DNA of 64,000 nucleotides, taken from Streptomyces sp. NBC_01669. Its GTDB lineage: Bacteria; Actinomycetota; Actinomycetes; Streptomycetales; Streptomycetaceae. The position numbers and the translations under genes are program-made. The notes under the pieces were generated by a model, which worked only from the letters and a program-made list of their open reading frames with translations, had not been told where the DNA came from and searched no databases. Position 1 is the first letter of the stretch, and every line of letters begins with the position of its first letter. Positions 1 to 8,621 of the stretch are shown piece by piece. The stretch is from assembly GCF_026339735.1 (NCBI RefSeq), contig NZ_JAPEQG010000002.1, positions 744,001-808,000 of the forward strand, written 5' to 3'.

Positions 1-302
1 ACGGTCGCGGCGACGTCTTCAGGCATGTCGCCATAACCGTCCTCGAAGTCTCCGTTGACGGGCAGCCCGGTGAGGCGGCCGAGCAGCCGCGCATGCTCAA
101 GGTGCTCTTCGCGGGTGACTTCGTGACGCCCGTCGAGGCGGCCGAGCGTGGCGGCGATGGCCGCAGACGATGTCGCGATCGCCTCGAAGCCGGCATCGGC
201 CAGCATCAGCGCCGAGAGGCCGTCCCATGCGTTCGGCATGACGAGGCCACCGTCGCGGGTGTGGAGCGCCATGAATTTCTCATAGAGTTCGGAGCCCGGC
301 AT
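1..302 (-). CDS. Isocitrate lyase / PEP mutase family protein, partial (runs off the window)
   Basis: The first 100 residues are present and the gene continues past the left edge. The N-terminus carries the family pattern: MPNAWD near residue 22, an ATSSAAIA strand and then NGDFEDGYGD, where the acidic residues bind the metal. Members cleave or rearrange C-C or C-P bonds of small 2-oxo or hydroxy acids in the cytoplasm; the substrate here cannot be told. The start is well supported: AGGAAAGG lies about 8 bases before the ATG. It is last in a leftward series after the CMD and SnoaL-like genes, so co-transcription is likely. Family assignment is firm; specific function is unknown. Confidence 0.75.
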   Translation of the reverse strand, partial: MPGSELYEKFMALHTRDGGLVMPNAWDGLSALMLADAGFEAIATSSAAIAATLGRLDGRHEVTREEHLEHARLLGRLTGLPVNGDFEDGYGDMPEDVAAT

Positions 303-383
303 GTCGAGCCTTTCCTGAATGATCGTTGAGTCAGTGAGGGGTTTGCCGGCTGGGTGCCGAGGCCGCGTCGAGGGTTCCGGCGA

Positions 384-833
384 TCAACCGGTGGGTGGGG
401 TGTTGTTGGCGGCGGCGTGGAGCTTCTTAAAGCCGACCCAGCCCCAACAGACGAGATGACGCGCGATGAGTGGGTCGACGATGTCCGTGGACTCGACGAG
501 GCGGGTCTGTTCGCCCGTCGGTGTCTGGCGCGGGTACTCCGAGGTCAACTGATGCCCGTCGGTGAGGTAGGTCCCGGTACGTCACCCAGTTCTCGAAGAC
601 CCCTTCGCGACGAAGAAGGCACGGATCGAATCGCGGCCCCGGACCACGGCAGAGCCCATGTCTCCCGACGAAAGCACTGCGGTGGGTGTTTCGATGACGC
701 CGTCTGCCGCGTAGAGGTTGGCGATCTTGTCCGCGTCCTGGGCCAGCACGACTTCGTGCCGGGCGCGGAACACATGCTCGATCGCGCTCCCGCGTGCCGC
801 GTCGGGCGCCGTCGGCTCCGGGTGCGGGCTCAC
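384..833 (-). pseudogene. SnoaL-like (NTF2-fold) protein, frame disrupted
   Basis: A GTG start overlaps the stop of the upstream CMD gene by four bases (GTGA), so translation should be coupled. The first 80 residues read as a SnoaL-like small-molecule-binding or isomerase domain (IEHVFRARHEVVLAQDADK, then VRGRDSIRAFF). Around 583-595 the frame is broken: FENW can be read in one frame, whereas the TYLTDGHQLTSEYPRQTP continuation lies in the original frame just after a TGA. Full length would be about 150 residues, normal for this fold. The two shifts nearly compensate, which could be real decay or a base-calling error. No catalytic role can be given. Confidence 0.6.
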
Positions 834-1384
834 TGGGCCACGGTCGTATCGACCGAGCCGACTGCGGGGATGTCGAGGTCGGTCTGGTTGACGTTGTTGA
901 TGAAGTTGGTGAGCAGGAATTGCACTGTAACCGCGACGATCGCCAGGATCTGCGGGTCGGTGTACCCGGCGCCTCGCACACCCGCGAGCTCGGCGTCGCT
1001 GACCTGCCCGCGGCTGTCGACCACCCGTTGCGCGAAGCGAGCGGCCGCGGCGCGTTTGGGATCGACCGAGCTCCCGGCGCGGCCGAGCTCGATGTCGTCG
1101 CCTGACATGCCGCCGAATTCGGTCGCGACGTAGGTGTGGATCGCCAGGCAGTAACTGCAGCCGTTGGCTTGCGACACGGCCAGCGCGATGCTGTGCCGGG
1201 TCTTCGCATCCAGAACCCGGCTCAAGGTGCCTTGCAGAGTCGTGACAACCTCGAGAACGGTCGGGTTCGACGCGATGGTCTTGAACATGTTCGGGACGAA
1301 GCCGAGCTGCGCACCAACGTTGTCGAGTATCCCCTGCGCGCCGGCGGGTACATCTTCTAGAGGGGGAACGTTCAGTCGTGACAC
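830..1384 (-). CDS. Carboxymuconolactone decarboxylase / AhpD-like protein (CMD copy 1)
   Basis: This is a 184-residue member of the CMD/AhpD fold. The redox motif NGCSYC puts cysteines at about residues 76 and 79, followed by an H three residues on (CLAIH), as in peroxidase-active AhpD-like proteins. The family reduces peroxides or acts on lactones; the substrate here is unknown. I chose the GTG start because GGAGG lies about 10 bases upstream; the open frame runs further 5' but is unlike the family. It is closely related to the copy at 53948-54493, with the same TLSRVLDA and SSDPKRAAA blocks. It leads an operon with SnoaL-like and ICL/PEPM-like genes. A palindromic operator-like site lies 213 bp upstream. 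Confidence 0.85.
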   Translation of the reverse strand: MSRLNVPPLEDVPAGAQGILDNVGAQLGFVPNMFKTIASNPTVLEVVTTLQGTLSRVLDAKTRHSIALAVSQANGCSYCLAIHTYVATEFGGMSGDDIELGRAGSSVDPKRAAAARFAQRVVDSRGQVSDAELAGVRGAGYTDPQILAIVAVTVQFLLTNFINNVNQTDLDIPAVGSVDTTVAQ

Positions 1385-1596
1385 AGCGAATCGACCTCCG
1401 GTCGGGGTGTGAGTAGTTGTCGTCGAGCCCAAGTCGGGCTCGTAGTGCTTCAGAGCTCCGCCGCAGGCCTTACCTGCGCTGGCCGCAACCTGGCCGGTGG
1501 CGTCGGTTGCGCCGGGCGCCTGGTGACCTGCATTGCGAGGGGTGACTCCGTCGGCGCCGAGTTCCGGATCTCTTCGCCACGGAACACGCATAAGAA

Positions 1597-1610
1597 GGAC
1601 TATACAGACC
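1597..1610. promoter_or_regulatory. Operator-like palindrome, variant (GGACTATACAGACC)
   Basis: Near match to the GGAC-N6-GTCC element seen in many promoters of this window; the right half is GACC. Read leftward, towards the CMD gene, it is GGTCTGTATAGTCC followed by TTCTT. It sits in the 530-base gap between the CMD operon and the divergent RidA-TetR pair. Binding by a TetR-type regulator is inference. Confidence 0.5.
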
Positions 1611-1809
1611 ACAAACTTCTACGCAACCCCTCCTCCAGGCAGGCCGAGTCGGCCACACTGAATGCAAGCGGGTCAATGTCGCATCGAATCAGTAAACTTG
1701 CAGGTCAGAGCCATATTAAGGCCACGCCGTGAGCCATTCGACCGGTCGGAACGAGGGAGTTTAAGCCGCCTCGAGCCAGGCCAGCTCGGGCCTGATCGAT
1801 CGCTTGAAT

Positions 1810-1823
1810 GGACTATTTAGACC
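1810..1823. promoter_or_regulatory. Operator-like palindrome, variant (GGACTATTTAGACC)
   Basis: Second copy in the same divergent gap, 80-96 bp upstream of the possible ridA starts (1904 or 1919) and upstream of the downstream tetR. Half-sites GGACTA and TAGACC match the window-wide element at most positions. The position would suit repression of the RidA-TetR pair, with possible autoregulation. Confidence 0.55.
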
Positions 1824-1918
1824 AAACTTAGGTGAGGCTGGACTGAAACGAACGCAAGATCTCTCGGATCTGCCTGCGCCTCCACCTCGCGTCCATCTAC
1901 GAGATGGTTTTCGCTGAT

Positions 1919-2333
1919 ATGACCGCCGCAACACCGTTCATCGACGCCAGGGTGTCGCGCCACATCGGCACCTACTCCGATGCGGTCGCGATCCCGGCCG
2001 GCGCCACGCAGGTCGTCCTGTCCGGCACCCCGGGATTTGCGGCCGGACCGAACCCGGCCGGAAGATTTCGCCGAGGAGGCCCGGCAAGCCTCGGACAACG
2101 TGTGCGAGGCGCTGCGGTGCGCGGGCGCCGAACTGAGCGACATCGTTCAGGTCCGGTCCTGGCTCACAGACCGCGACGACATCGACGCCAACGTGAAGGT
2201 TCGCAAGGACGTCATCTCTCACCGACCGGCCTATATGCTCGCAGTGGTGCCACAACTGATCCGGCCCAGTCTCCGCTTGGAGATCGAGGTCACCGCGGTT
2301 GTGACGCACTCCGCGGCCAAGCAGCACGAGTGA
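1919..2333 (+). pseudogene. RidA family (YjgF/UK114) protein, frameshifted
   Basis: RidA proteins hydrolyse reactive enamine and imine intermediates to ketones and ammonia. The N-terminal 40 residues (VSRHIGTYSDAV, VLSGTPGF) are in one frame. From about 2045 the homology continues in the next frame (PEDFAEEARQASDNVCEAL, VVPQLIRPSLRLEIEVTAVV) to the TGA. The C-terminal block has the usual RP...LEIE pattern. Total length of about 138 residues is normal, so a single indel near 2040-2060 breaks the gene; it may be a sequencing error. An in-frame ATG at 1904 is an alternative start; neither has a strong ribosome site. The tetR start follows the stop after 5 bases. Confidence 0.65.
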
Positions 2334-2338
2334 GTAAC

Positions 2339-2974
2339 ATGCCCGAGGGAGACACCGTGCCCGGAACCAGCGGTACACGCCGCACGCCACGCGGCCTGGA
2401 GACCCGTTCACGGATCGTTGATTCGGCAGCCAAGCTGTTCTATGTCAAGGGCGTCAACGCCACCACCCTCGATGACGTCCGGCTGGCCAGCAGCACCAGT
2501 AAGTCCCAGTTGTACAACCACTTCGAGGACAAACTCGTGCTGATCCACGCGGTGATCGACGTGCAGTCGAAGTTCGTCCTCGCCCGCGAGGAACAGCGCC
2601 TGCGCGGCGTGAAGACCCTCACCGGTCTGCGCCGCTGGCGTGACACCCTGGTACAGGCCAACTCGCTGCAGGACGGCTCGTACGGGTGCGCGCTGGGCGC
2701 GATGTCGGTTGAGCTGTCCGACAACGATGAGCAGTCCCGCCAAGCGCTCAACGCATCAATCGATGCCTGGCGGCGGATGCTCGTCGAAACGCTGACCCGG
2801 GTCCGCGTCCTCGGCATACTCGCCGAGGACGCGGACCCACAACGCTTGGGTACTGGTCTGCTGGCTGCCCTGCAGGGTGGTTACGTGCTTGCGCAGAACG
2901 CTCACAGCTCCGAGCCGATGGCCGTCGCGCTGGACATGGCCCTGGACCACATCGAATCCTTCGCTCGCAGCTGA
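2339..2974 (+). CDS. TetR family transcriptional regulator (copy 1)
   Basis: This 211-residue regulator has an N-terminal TetR helix-turn-helix: SRIVDSAAKLFYVKGVNATT, DDVRLASSTSKSQLYNHF. The ligand-binding half is of the type seen in the second TetR of this window (44132-44926): both share YGCALG, ADP..LGTGLLAALQGGY and an ALD.ALDH C-terminus. It is likely a repressor relieved by a small ligand. It follows the RidA gene by 5 bases and probably shares its promoter, which carries a GGACTATTTAGACC element. Target assignment to the GGAC-N6-GTCC sites is inference from position and from the presence of the same site upstream of the second TetR. Confidence 0.85.
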   Translation: MPEGDTVPGTSGTRRTPRGLETRSRIVDSAAKLFYVKGVNATTLDDVRLASSTSKSQLYNHFEDKLVLIHAVIDVQSKFVLAREEQRLRGVKTLTGLRRWRDTLVQANSLQDGSYGCALGAMSVELSDNDEQSRQALNASIDAWRRMLVETLTRVRVLGILAEDADPQRLGTGLLAALQGGYVLAQNAHSSEPMAVALDMALDHIESFARS

Positions 2975-3086
2975 GCCCACGTTCGCAGCTCCACGAGCGC
3001 GTTCGTTCCACGACACACTTCTCAGGCAGCCGCTGCCTCTTGAGGCCAGTTCGACATGCCTGCTCGACCCAAGAACACGGCGGACC

Positions 3087-3278
3087 ATGCACACCGACTT
3101 CGGCACCTGCTATCAGGCCGTCACAGACAAGGACCGACGCTACGACGGCCAGTTCGTCACCGCGGTTCACACCACTGGCATCTATTGCCGGCCTTCCTGC
3201 CCGGCCCGGCTGCCACATGCCGAGAACGTGTCCTTCCACGTCGCTGCCGAGGCCCGGTGCATGCCTGTACACGTGTAG
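3087..3278 (+). pseudogene. Ada-type methylphosphotriester zinc domain, N-terminal fragment
   Basis: The reading frame starts like an Ada/AlkA-type regulator: TDFGTCYQAVTDKDRRYDG, then AVHTTGIYCRPSCPAR with the first two zinc ligands at C34 and C38. The second ligand pair and everything after it are missing. From about 3255 the DNA no longer encodes Ada and instead matches, on the opposite strand, a decayed DUF6510 gene. This is therefore a rearrangement scar rather than a small gene. Family assignment is confident; function is lost. Confidence 0.7.
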
Positions 3279-3439
3279 GCGAGCGAGGGGACCTATGCAG
3301 CCGCAGTTGGCTCATCGGCTCGTCGCGGCGGTCACATCAAGACGAAGACCTCGGACAGGGACCCTGCGAGCGCGTTTCCGTCGACATACCCGGCGTGGGT
3401 ACCGTCCGCATCTGTGCCGCCGACCTCTACGGACCCCAT
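3245..3439 (-). pseudogene. DUF6510 remnant
   Basis: The ATG at 3439 opens a frame containing YVDGNALAGSLSEVFV, matching YIDGNALAGPLSEIFV in the intact gene at 28089-28397. After a one-base shift the homology continues as DVTAATSR, a stop where the intact gene has Cys, then NCGC and LHVYRHAPGL. It ends at the Ada junction near 3250. Frameshift, stop codon and truncation make it dead. It preserves the gene order of the 28-29 kb operon, with the reductase end immediately upstream. Confidence 0.75.
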
Positions 3440-3440
3440 A

Positions 3441-3528
3441 TCAACCTCCACTGTCGCCGAAGCGCTCGGTACGTACTCGCTCAGGTGTATGTCCCAGGAG
3501 CACCAGGTAGGCAGCCGTCTTCTCGATG
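3441..3528 (-). pseudogene. Flavin reductase C-terminus remnant
   Basis: Only the last 28 or so codons remain, including FIEKTAAYLVLLGHTPERV and TERFGD. These match FVEKATAYLVLLGHAPERV and TERFGG at the end of the intact reductase at 28399-29145. The stop codon is followed after one base by the DUF6510 ATG, the same spacing as in the intact operon. Upstream DNA (3530-3751) shows no further similarity and I see no gene in it. Confidence 0.7.
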
Positions 3529-3751
3529 AACGCCGCCGTCCTTGTTAGTCCGGGGCGGCCCCTGTGGGCCCCTTCGGAGGTGAGCGCCCGGGGGGCGATT
3601 TCCTACCTCCGGCCCTTCGGGAAGGTGAGTTCTGGCGGCGCAGTCTCTCTCGTCCGCGCCGAGAGGACGACTGCCAAGCCCCCGGGACGTCTGCGGCTGC
3701 GGTGCGAGCCCCCTGGTCAGCACTGCCCGGGCCGACGTCGTCGCCGCTGCA

Positions 3752-4465
3752 TCAGCCTGCAGCGCTGAGATGTCCGCTGGCTATCAGCTGAGCTCGCAGT
3801 TTCTTACGGGCGTCGAACATCGTCTTGTAGAGCGCGTTACGGTTCGTCTCCAGCTCACTGGCGAGCGTTTCCAGGGGGACCCCGTTGACGACGGCGGTGA
3901 AGACCTGCCGCTGGCGGGCGCTCAGTGCTGTCTCGACTGCGTCGCGCGCGGCTTCGACCAGCTCTCGCGCCTGCCAGTGGGTGACGGGGTCGATACCGGA
4001 GCGGTCGGGCACTTGCACCCATTCGTTCAAGTCGAACCGTGCATTTGAAACACGCCAGAAATGACGGCCCAGCTTGCTGGACACTTCAAGTACGACGAAT
4101 CGGAACGCCCATGTGGTGAACTTGGCGTCGCCTCGAAATTCCTGGATTTTGTGCGTGATCCTCATCAGTGCGTCGGCGGCCGCCTGGTGGGCGAGATCGT
4201 TCAGCTCGGGCCCGGTAATTCGGTAACGAGGACCCCGGCGGAACACTTCGTCCATGGCGATCCGCACCAGCAGTTCGTACAGCTGCGTGCAGGCCTGCTC
4301 GTACTGCGGCCCTCGACCGCCCTCGAGCGCGTCCACCCAGGCGGCGGACTCCGGGTCGAGCTGCCCTCGGCCCGTGGCGGGCCCTGCTGCCGGGGCGCTG
4401 CCGCTGGTTCCGGCATGTCCATCCGGAGCCGAGCGGCACGTTTTTCTAACATCCGCAGAGTGCAT
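3752..4465 (-). CDS. Sigma-70 family RNA polymerase sigma factor (ECF-like)
   Basis: About 237 residues with sigma region 2 in the middle (LNDLAHQAAADALMRITHKI, FRGDAKFTTWAFRFVVLEV) and region 4 at the C-terminus (LSARQRQVFTAVVNGVPLE, then LYKTMFDARKKLR). This is the two-domain layout of ECF-type factors that direct polymerase to stress promoters. The start is uncertain: I take the ATG at 4465, but a TTG 39 bases upstream keeps the frame open. No anti-sigma gene is recognisable beside it, and both neighbours are remnants, so it may be an orphan. Confidence 0.75.
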   Translation of the reverse strand: MHSADVRKTCRSAPDGHAGTSGSAPAAGPATGRGQLDPESAAWVDALEGGRGPQYEQACTQLYELLVRIAMDEVFRRGPRYRITGPELNDLAHQAAADALMRITHKIQEFRGDAKFTTWAFRFVVLEVSSKLGRHFWRVSNARFDLNEWVQVPDRSGIDPVTHWQARELVEAARDAVETALSARQRQVFTAVVNGVPLETLASELETNRNALYKTMFDARKKLRAQLIASGHLSAAG

Positions 4466-4828
4466 GGTTCTCAATCCCCAGGTTATTCCGTACGGACAAG
4501 CCAATCACGAGACCATCTACAGGACGTCTACGCGGAGTCGCTGTTTTTCCTTTCGCCGTGCGCGCATCCTGGGATTTCACGGAAGGGGTTTCCGGCGTAT
4601 TTCGACTAGGGACTCGCGCGCGGCGTGGGGCACGCTTTCCCGTACTGTCGCGACTGAACGTGCCCGAGATCGGCTGGTAGCGGTGGGACACAACTCGCTG
4701 GCAGATCGACGAGGACGACTCCGTCGTGTGGGCCGCCGGTGACCTCGCCGAGAGGCGCTGTCACGTTGACTGACCGGGTGGGATGATCTTCTGGTTGATC
4801 ACGTTGGGAGGGGCCGTCCGTGGGGAGC
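4466..4828. other. No recognisable gene
   Basis: DNA between the sigma factor and the IS6 remnant. Short open frames occur on both strands but none resembles a known family. The last 70 bases probably belong to the left end of the IS6 element, whose exact terminus I cannot fix. Confidence 0.4.
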
Positions 4829-5380
4829 ATGTCGCCGTCGTACAGGGGTCACCGGTACCCGGTCGAGGTGATCTCCCATTGCGTGTGGTTGTACTTCCGG
4901 TTCCCGCTCAGCTTCCGCGAGGTCGAGGAGCTGATGCTCCAGCGAGGCGTCATCGCCTCCTACGAGACAGTGCGCCGCTGATGCGCCAAGTTCGGCCAGG
5001 CCTACGCGAACCGACTGCGCCGCCGCCGGCCCCGGCCCGGGGACAAGTGGCACCTGGACGAGATGTTCGTCAGGATCAACGGGGGGCTGAAGTATCTGTG
5101 GCGGGCCGTCGACCAGGACGGCAACGTCCTGGACATTCTCGTCCAGAACCGGCGGGACAAGGCCGCCGCCCGACGCTTCTTCCGCAGGCTGATGAAGAAG
5201 ACCCGGTCGGTGCCGAGGGTGGTCGTCACGGACAAGCTCCGCTCCTACGGCGCGGCCCACCGCGAGGCGATGCCGTCGGCCGAGCACCGTTCGCACAAGG
5301 GACTGAACAACCGGGCCGAGAACAGCCACCAGCCCACCAGGCAACGCGAACGGGCGATGAAAGGCTTTCGTTCCGTCGGG
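4829..5380 (+). pseudogene. IS6 family transposase, 5' part
   Basis: Encodes the typical IS6 start (HRYPVEVISHCVWLYFRFPL, FREVEELMLQRGV) and DDE core: WHLDEMFVRINGG, VVTDKLRSYGAA, NRAENSHQPTRQRERAMKGF. A TGA at 4979-4981 replaces the Trp expected after YETVRR. The frame is then cut at FRSVGG by insertion of the ISAzo13 element; the remaining C-terminus is at 7556. The element is therefore inactive twice over. Confidence 0.85.
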
Positions 5381-7554
5381 GGCTGTAAAAAATCAACGTG
5401 GTGATTCGGCCTTCTGCGGAGCGTTTTCGGGTGGTGCCACGGAGGCGAGGAGGTCCGCTGCGGTGCGGAAGGGCGTGGCCGGTGTCGGGAGGTGGCCGTC
5501 TTCCTCCAGGAGGGGGCGGAGGTCACGGAAGATGGTGCCGATGGTCTGCGGGGTGACGTCGAACAGGTCAGCGAGTACCTGTCGGGTGCATACGGTGCGC
5601 TGGTGGAGGACTGCGATCAGGATGCGTTCCGCGTGGAGGATCTTCTGGTGGAAGGCGCCTCCGTTCGTCCCGGGCTGACGCGGCCCGCCGCGCCGCTGGT
5701 AGCGGCGCCGTTCCCGCAGGGCCGTATACCTCACCAGCAGCCGATCGGTCAGTTTCTGCAGGTCCTCGCGGCTCATGCCGGTCAGTGACGGGTCGGTCAG
5801 CACCGTGGAGATGTCCGACCGCCGGGGCGGGGTGGCGGAGCCAGTCCGTACGAAGGCGAGGACCTCCTGCGCCTGGGTGAAGTGCAAGGCGGTGGGGGTG
5901 ATGGCGTAGTGGTGCTCGTCCAGCACAGGCCGGGTCTCCCTGATTGCCTGGCCGATCGCCGGCGGGGTGACCTGGAGGATCTCGGCCAGGACTTTCTGGG
6001 CGCACACCTGCCGCAGATGCAGGACGGTGATCAGGAGGCGGTCCCTGGCCGAGAGCAGGGACCGGCCGTGGGCTCCCGGTACCTGGCGGCGTTTCCCGCC
6101 GCGCTGCTGGTGGCGGAGTTCTTCGCGCCGTGCGGCCTGGGCGGGGGCCAGGCGCCGGGCCATCGCGTCCAGTTCTTCGTGGTTCATCCCGGTCAGGCGC
6201 GGGTCGGACAGCAGCTCAAGGTCCGCTGCCCGCTCCAGCAGCGGGGCCTTCCCGGGGGCCGCCGGGACGGTGGGCTTGTCCGCGGGGCGGATGGTGTAGT
6301 TCCAGGTGCCGCGCTCGGTGTGCGGCTCGAGGGGAAGTGCCTTCATGCGGTCGGTGCCGACCGTGACGCCGGTGGGATAGGCGCCGGTGTCCAGGGCGGC
6401 CTCGACCCGTAGCCCGGTGCGGGTCCGGGTTGAGGCGATGGTCTGGACGACGACTTCGTGGCTGGTCAGCGGCCGGCCGCGCCAGTTCATCGTGATGTGG
6501 GAGAACAGCCGATGCTCAATTTTATTCCATTTTGAAGCACCCGGCGGAAAGTGACACACCGTAATCTTCAGGCCCGTCTCGGCGGCCAGCGCGGCCAGTT
6601 CGGCCTTTTAGACCCGGCTGCGATAACCGTTGGAGCCACCCGCGTCCGCGGTGATCAGCAACCGGGTGGCCTGCGGGTAGTCGTCTCGTCCGCGAGCCTG
6701 CCACCAACGGCGGATGGACGCGACCGCGAAGGCGGCCGTGTCGTGGTCGCACCCGACGTTGACCCAGCCGGTATCGGCGGTGAGGTCGTAGACACCGTAG
6801 GGAATGGCCTGCTCGGCGTCGGGCCGGGCACAGAAGAAGAAGCTGTGGTCCTCCACCTTGACCGGCTCGCCCTTCGGGCGCCACTCACGGCCGGCGTTGG
6901 GCAGCTGGCCGAGCTTCTCCTTCTTCTTGGCATCCACGCTGATGACCGGCTCCCCGGCACCCTGGTGCTGCTTGACCTGCTCGTTGATGTAGCGGAACTG
7001 GGCGTCCCGGTCAGGGTGCTGCCTGCCCTCCAGAGTCTTGGCGTTGACCTGGAGACTGAAGCCGTTCTCCCGCAGCAGCCGGCCCACCGTGGGCGCCGAG
7101 ACGGGATGCCCCTGCCCGGCGAGCTCCTCGGCCAGGTGCCGCAGCGACTTGGTCGTCCAGCGCAACGGCGATATGGGATCACCCCGCTCGTCCGGCTCGA
7201 CCAGCGCCAGCAGAGCCGGAACGAGCCGCGGGTCCAGCTCCTCGGCACTCTTGCGCCCGCCACCACAGCGGCGAACCCTCCACCCGGGCAGCGGATCCTC
7301 GCCGCCCTCCAGCTCGAAGACCCCCTTCCGCACCGTCGTTTCGCTCACGCCCGCAGTGCGCGCGACGGCCCGGACCCCGCCATGGCCCAGCAGCCGGGCC
7401 TCGGTGGCCAGCGCCAGCCGCTGCTGCCGCTCATCCAGATGCGGAAACAACACCCCGAACCTCAGGGCGAGTTGATCACGAACCTCACTCGGTATGCGCA
7501 TACCAGACCAACGCGCCAGAGCCCCCAAAGCAACGCGTTGATTCTTTACAAGCC
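5381..7554 (-). mobile_element. ISAzo13 family insertion sequence inside the IS6 transposase
   Basis: Imperfect terminal inverted repeats bound it: GGCTGTAAAAAATCAACG at the left and, on the other strand at the right, GGCTTGTAAAGAATCAACG. The IS6 reading frame resumes exactly on its far side (GGAQRFLSAFSGISPHF). It carries one transposase gene with an internal stop. Confidence 0.8.
5393..7528 (-). pseudogene. ISAzo13 family transposase with in-frame stop and tandem C-terminal HTH domains
   Basis: The family signature is clear: LRHLAEELAGQGHPVSAPTV, PDRDAQFRYI, VISVDAKKKEKLG, VNVGCDHDTAAFAV, LLITADAGGSNG and then CHFPPGASKWNKIEHRLFSH. A TAA at 6608-6610 falls between NGYRSRV and KAEL, where relatives have Trp; both halves are otherwise in the same frame. 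After the usual family end (RGTWNYTIRP) the protein runs on for about 290 residues. That extension holds two similar helical repeats, each starting near a DP.LTGM motif and containing a QVLADLFDVTPQTIG-like helix-turn-helix. The doubled extension is unusual. Confidence 0.8.
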
Positions 7555-7555
7555 C

Positions 7556-7720
7556 CCGGCGGGGCCCAGCGGTTCCTGTCCGCGTTCAGTGGCATCTCAC
7601 CCCACTTCCGGCCCCACCGCCACCTGATGAGCGCCCCCGACCACCGAGCCGAGATGACCATCCGCTTCGCCATCTGGGACCAGATCACTGGCGCTGTCGG
7701 CCGGCCCACCACGGCCTGTA
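7556..7720 (+). pseudogene. IS6 family transposase, 3' part
   Basis: Continues the interrupted IS6 frame: GGAQRFLSAFSGISPHFRPH, then RAEMTIRFAIWDQITGA. The frame stays open to 7950 but similarity to the family fades after the PTTA motif, so the true transposase end and the IS end are uncertain. A short copy of the target (GGCGGGG) precedes it. Confidence 0.8.
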
Positions 7721-7856
7721 CACAGGCCCGGACCGCGGGCCCACCATGCCCCGACACGCCGTCAGACACCCACACACCCGACAACGTGACAACGCCCTGC
7801 ACCTGCCTCCAGAGGGGGCACCTCTCGATGTGCCCGCCGTCGACCTCCGCGTCTCT

Positions 7857-8391
7857 TCAACCGGCAGAAGCAGGCAGATCCAGGACGACAGCTGCCCGCT
7901 CCCCGTCCACAGGTCCGCGACCTGTGGGTCGTCCAGCACGGACTGGGTGAGCTCGTGCGCGGAGGGGTTGTCGTACTGCCCAGCGGTCAGCCGGGGGACT
8001 GCGCGTCGGGTCCAGGTACTCCTGGTGGTCGCCGGAGAACTGCCAGTCGATAAAGAGCGCGTATCCGTGGCCGTTGGTCGACGGGTCCAGGGTCAGCCCC
8101 CGCCGGCAGCGCCGCACTGGCGGCGTCGTCCGAGGTCCAGAACTCGACACCGATCACGTCACCGGCGTAGTGCCACGGCGGGGCGGAAACGATGTTGGCG
8201 GCCCCGCGCGGGCTGAGCGGCAGGCTGTATCCGAGCAGTTCCCCCGGCGGGACGAGGTCGTCCGTCCCGGCGGCCGTTTCCGGCGCCGGTGCCTGCTGCC
8301 CGCTCGCCCGCTCGTCCGCCAGCGCGGGGGCGGCCATCTCTGTGGTGGCGACGGACGCCAGTCCGCCGGCGAGCAGATGACGCCGGCGCAT
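7857..8391 (-). pseudogene. Acetoacetate decarboxylase family protein with Tat-like leader, decayed
   Basis: The first 95 residues read as a twin-arginine type leader (MRRRHLLAGGLASV) followed by the decarboxylase N-terminal block GYSLPLSPRGAANIVSAPPW. The frame then shifts near 8110-8120 to give ALFIDWQFSGDHQEYLDPTR. A third frame supplies a C-terminal piece, HELTQSVLDDPQVADLWTGS. The catalytic middle is deleted, so the gene is non-functional. Family members decarboxylate or rearrange acetoacetate-like acids; a secreted version would be unusual. It abuts the IS6 element. Confidence 0.55.
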
Positions 8392-8621
8392 GTCTCCTGA
8401 GCCCAGGTGATGGTCTGTCACTTACTGTGTCTCGGACGGGAATTACCGGGGCGCGTGCGACCCGGTACGGGCACGCGTTGCGCTCAGTGAATCCCGCCAC
8501 CGGTGACGAAACGCTGCCGGATCAGTGACGTGCGCCGGACTGCGACATGGGGACGCCCCCGGCCGGGGAGGGCCGGGAGCGTCCTGGTCACTGTGCTTCG
8601 GATGCCGGATTCGAGAGGCCG

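Noticed and set aside
4446..4830. Two minus-strand frames between the sigma factor and IS6 as an anti-sigma gene
   Set aside because: No zinc-finger HxxxCxxC motif, no membrane segment, Arg-rich chance composition.
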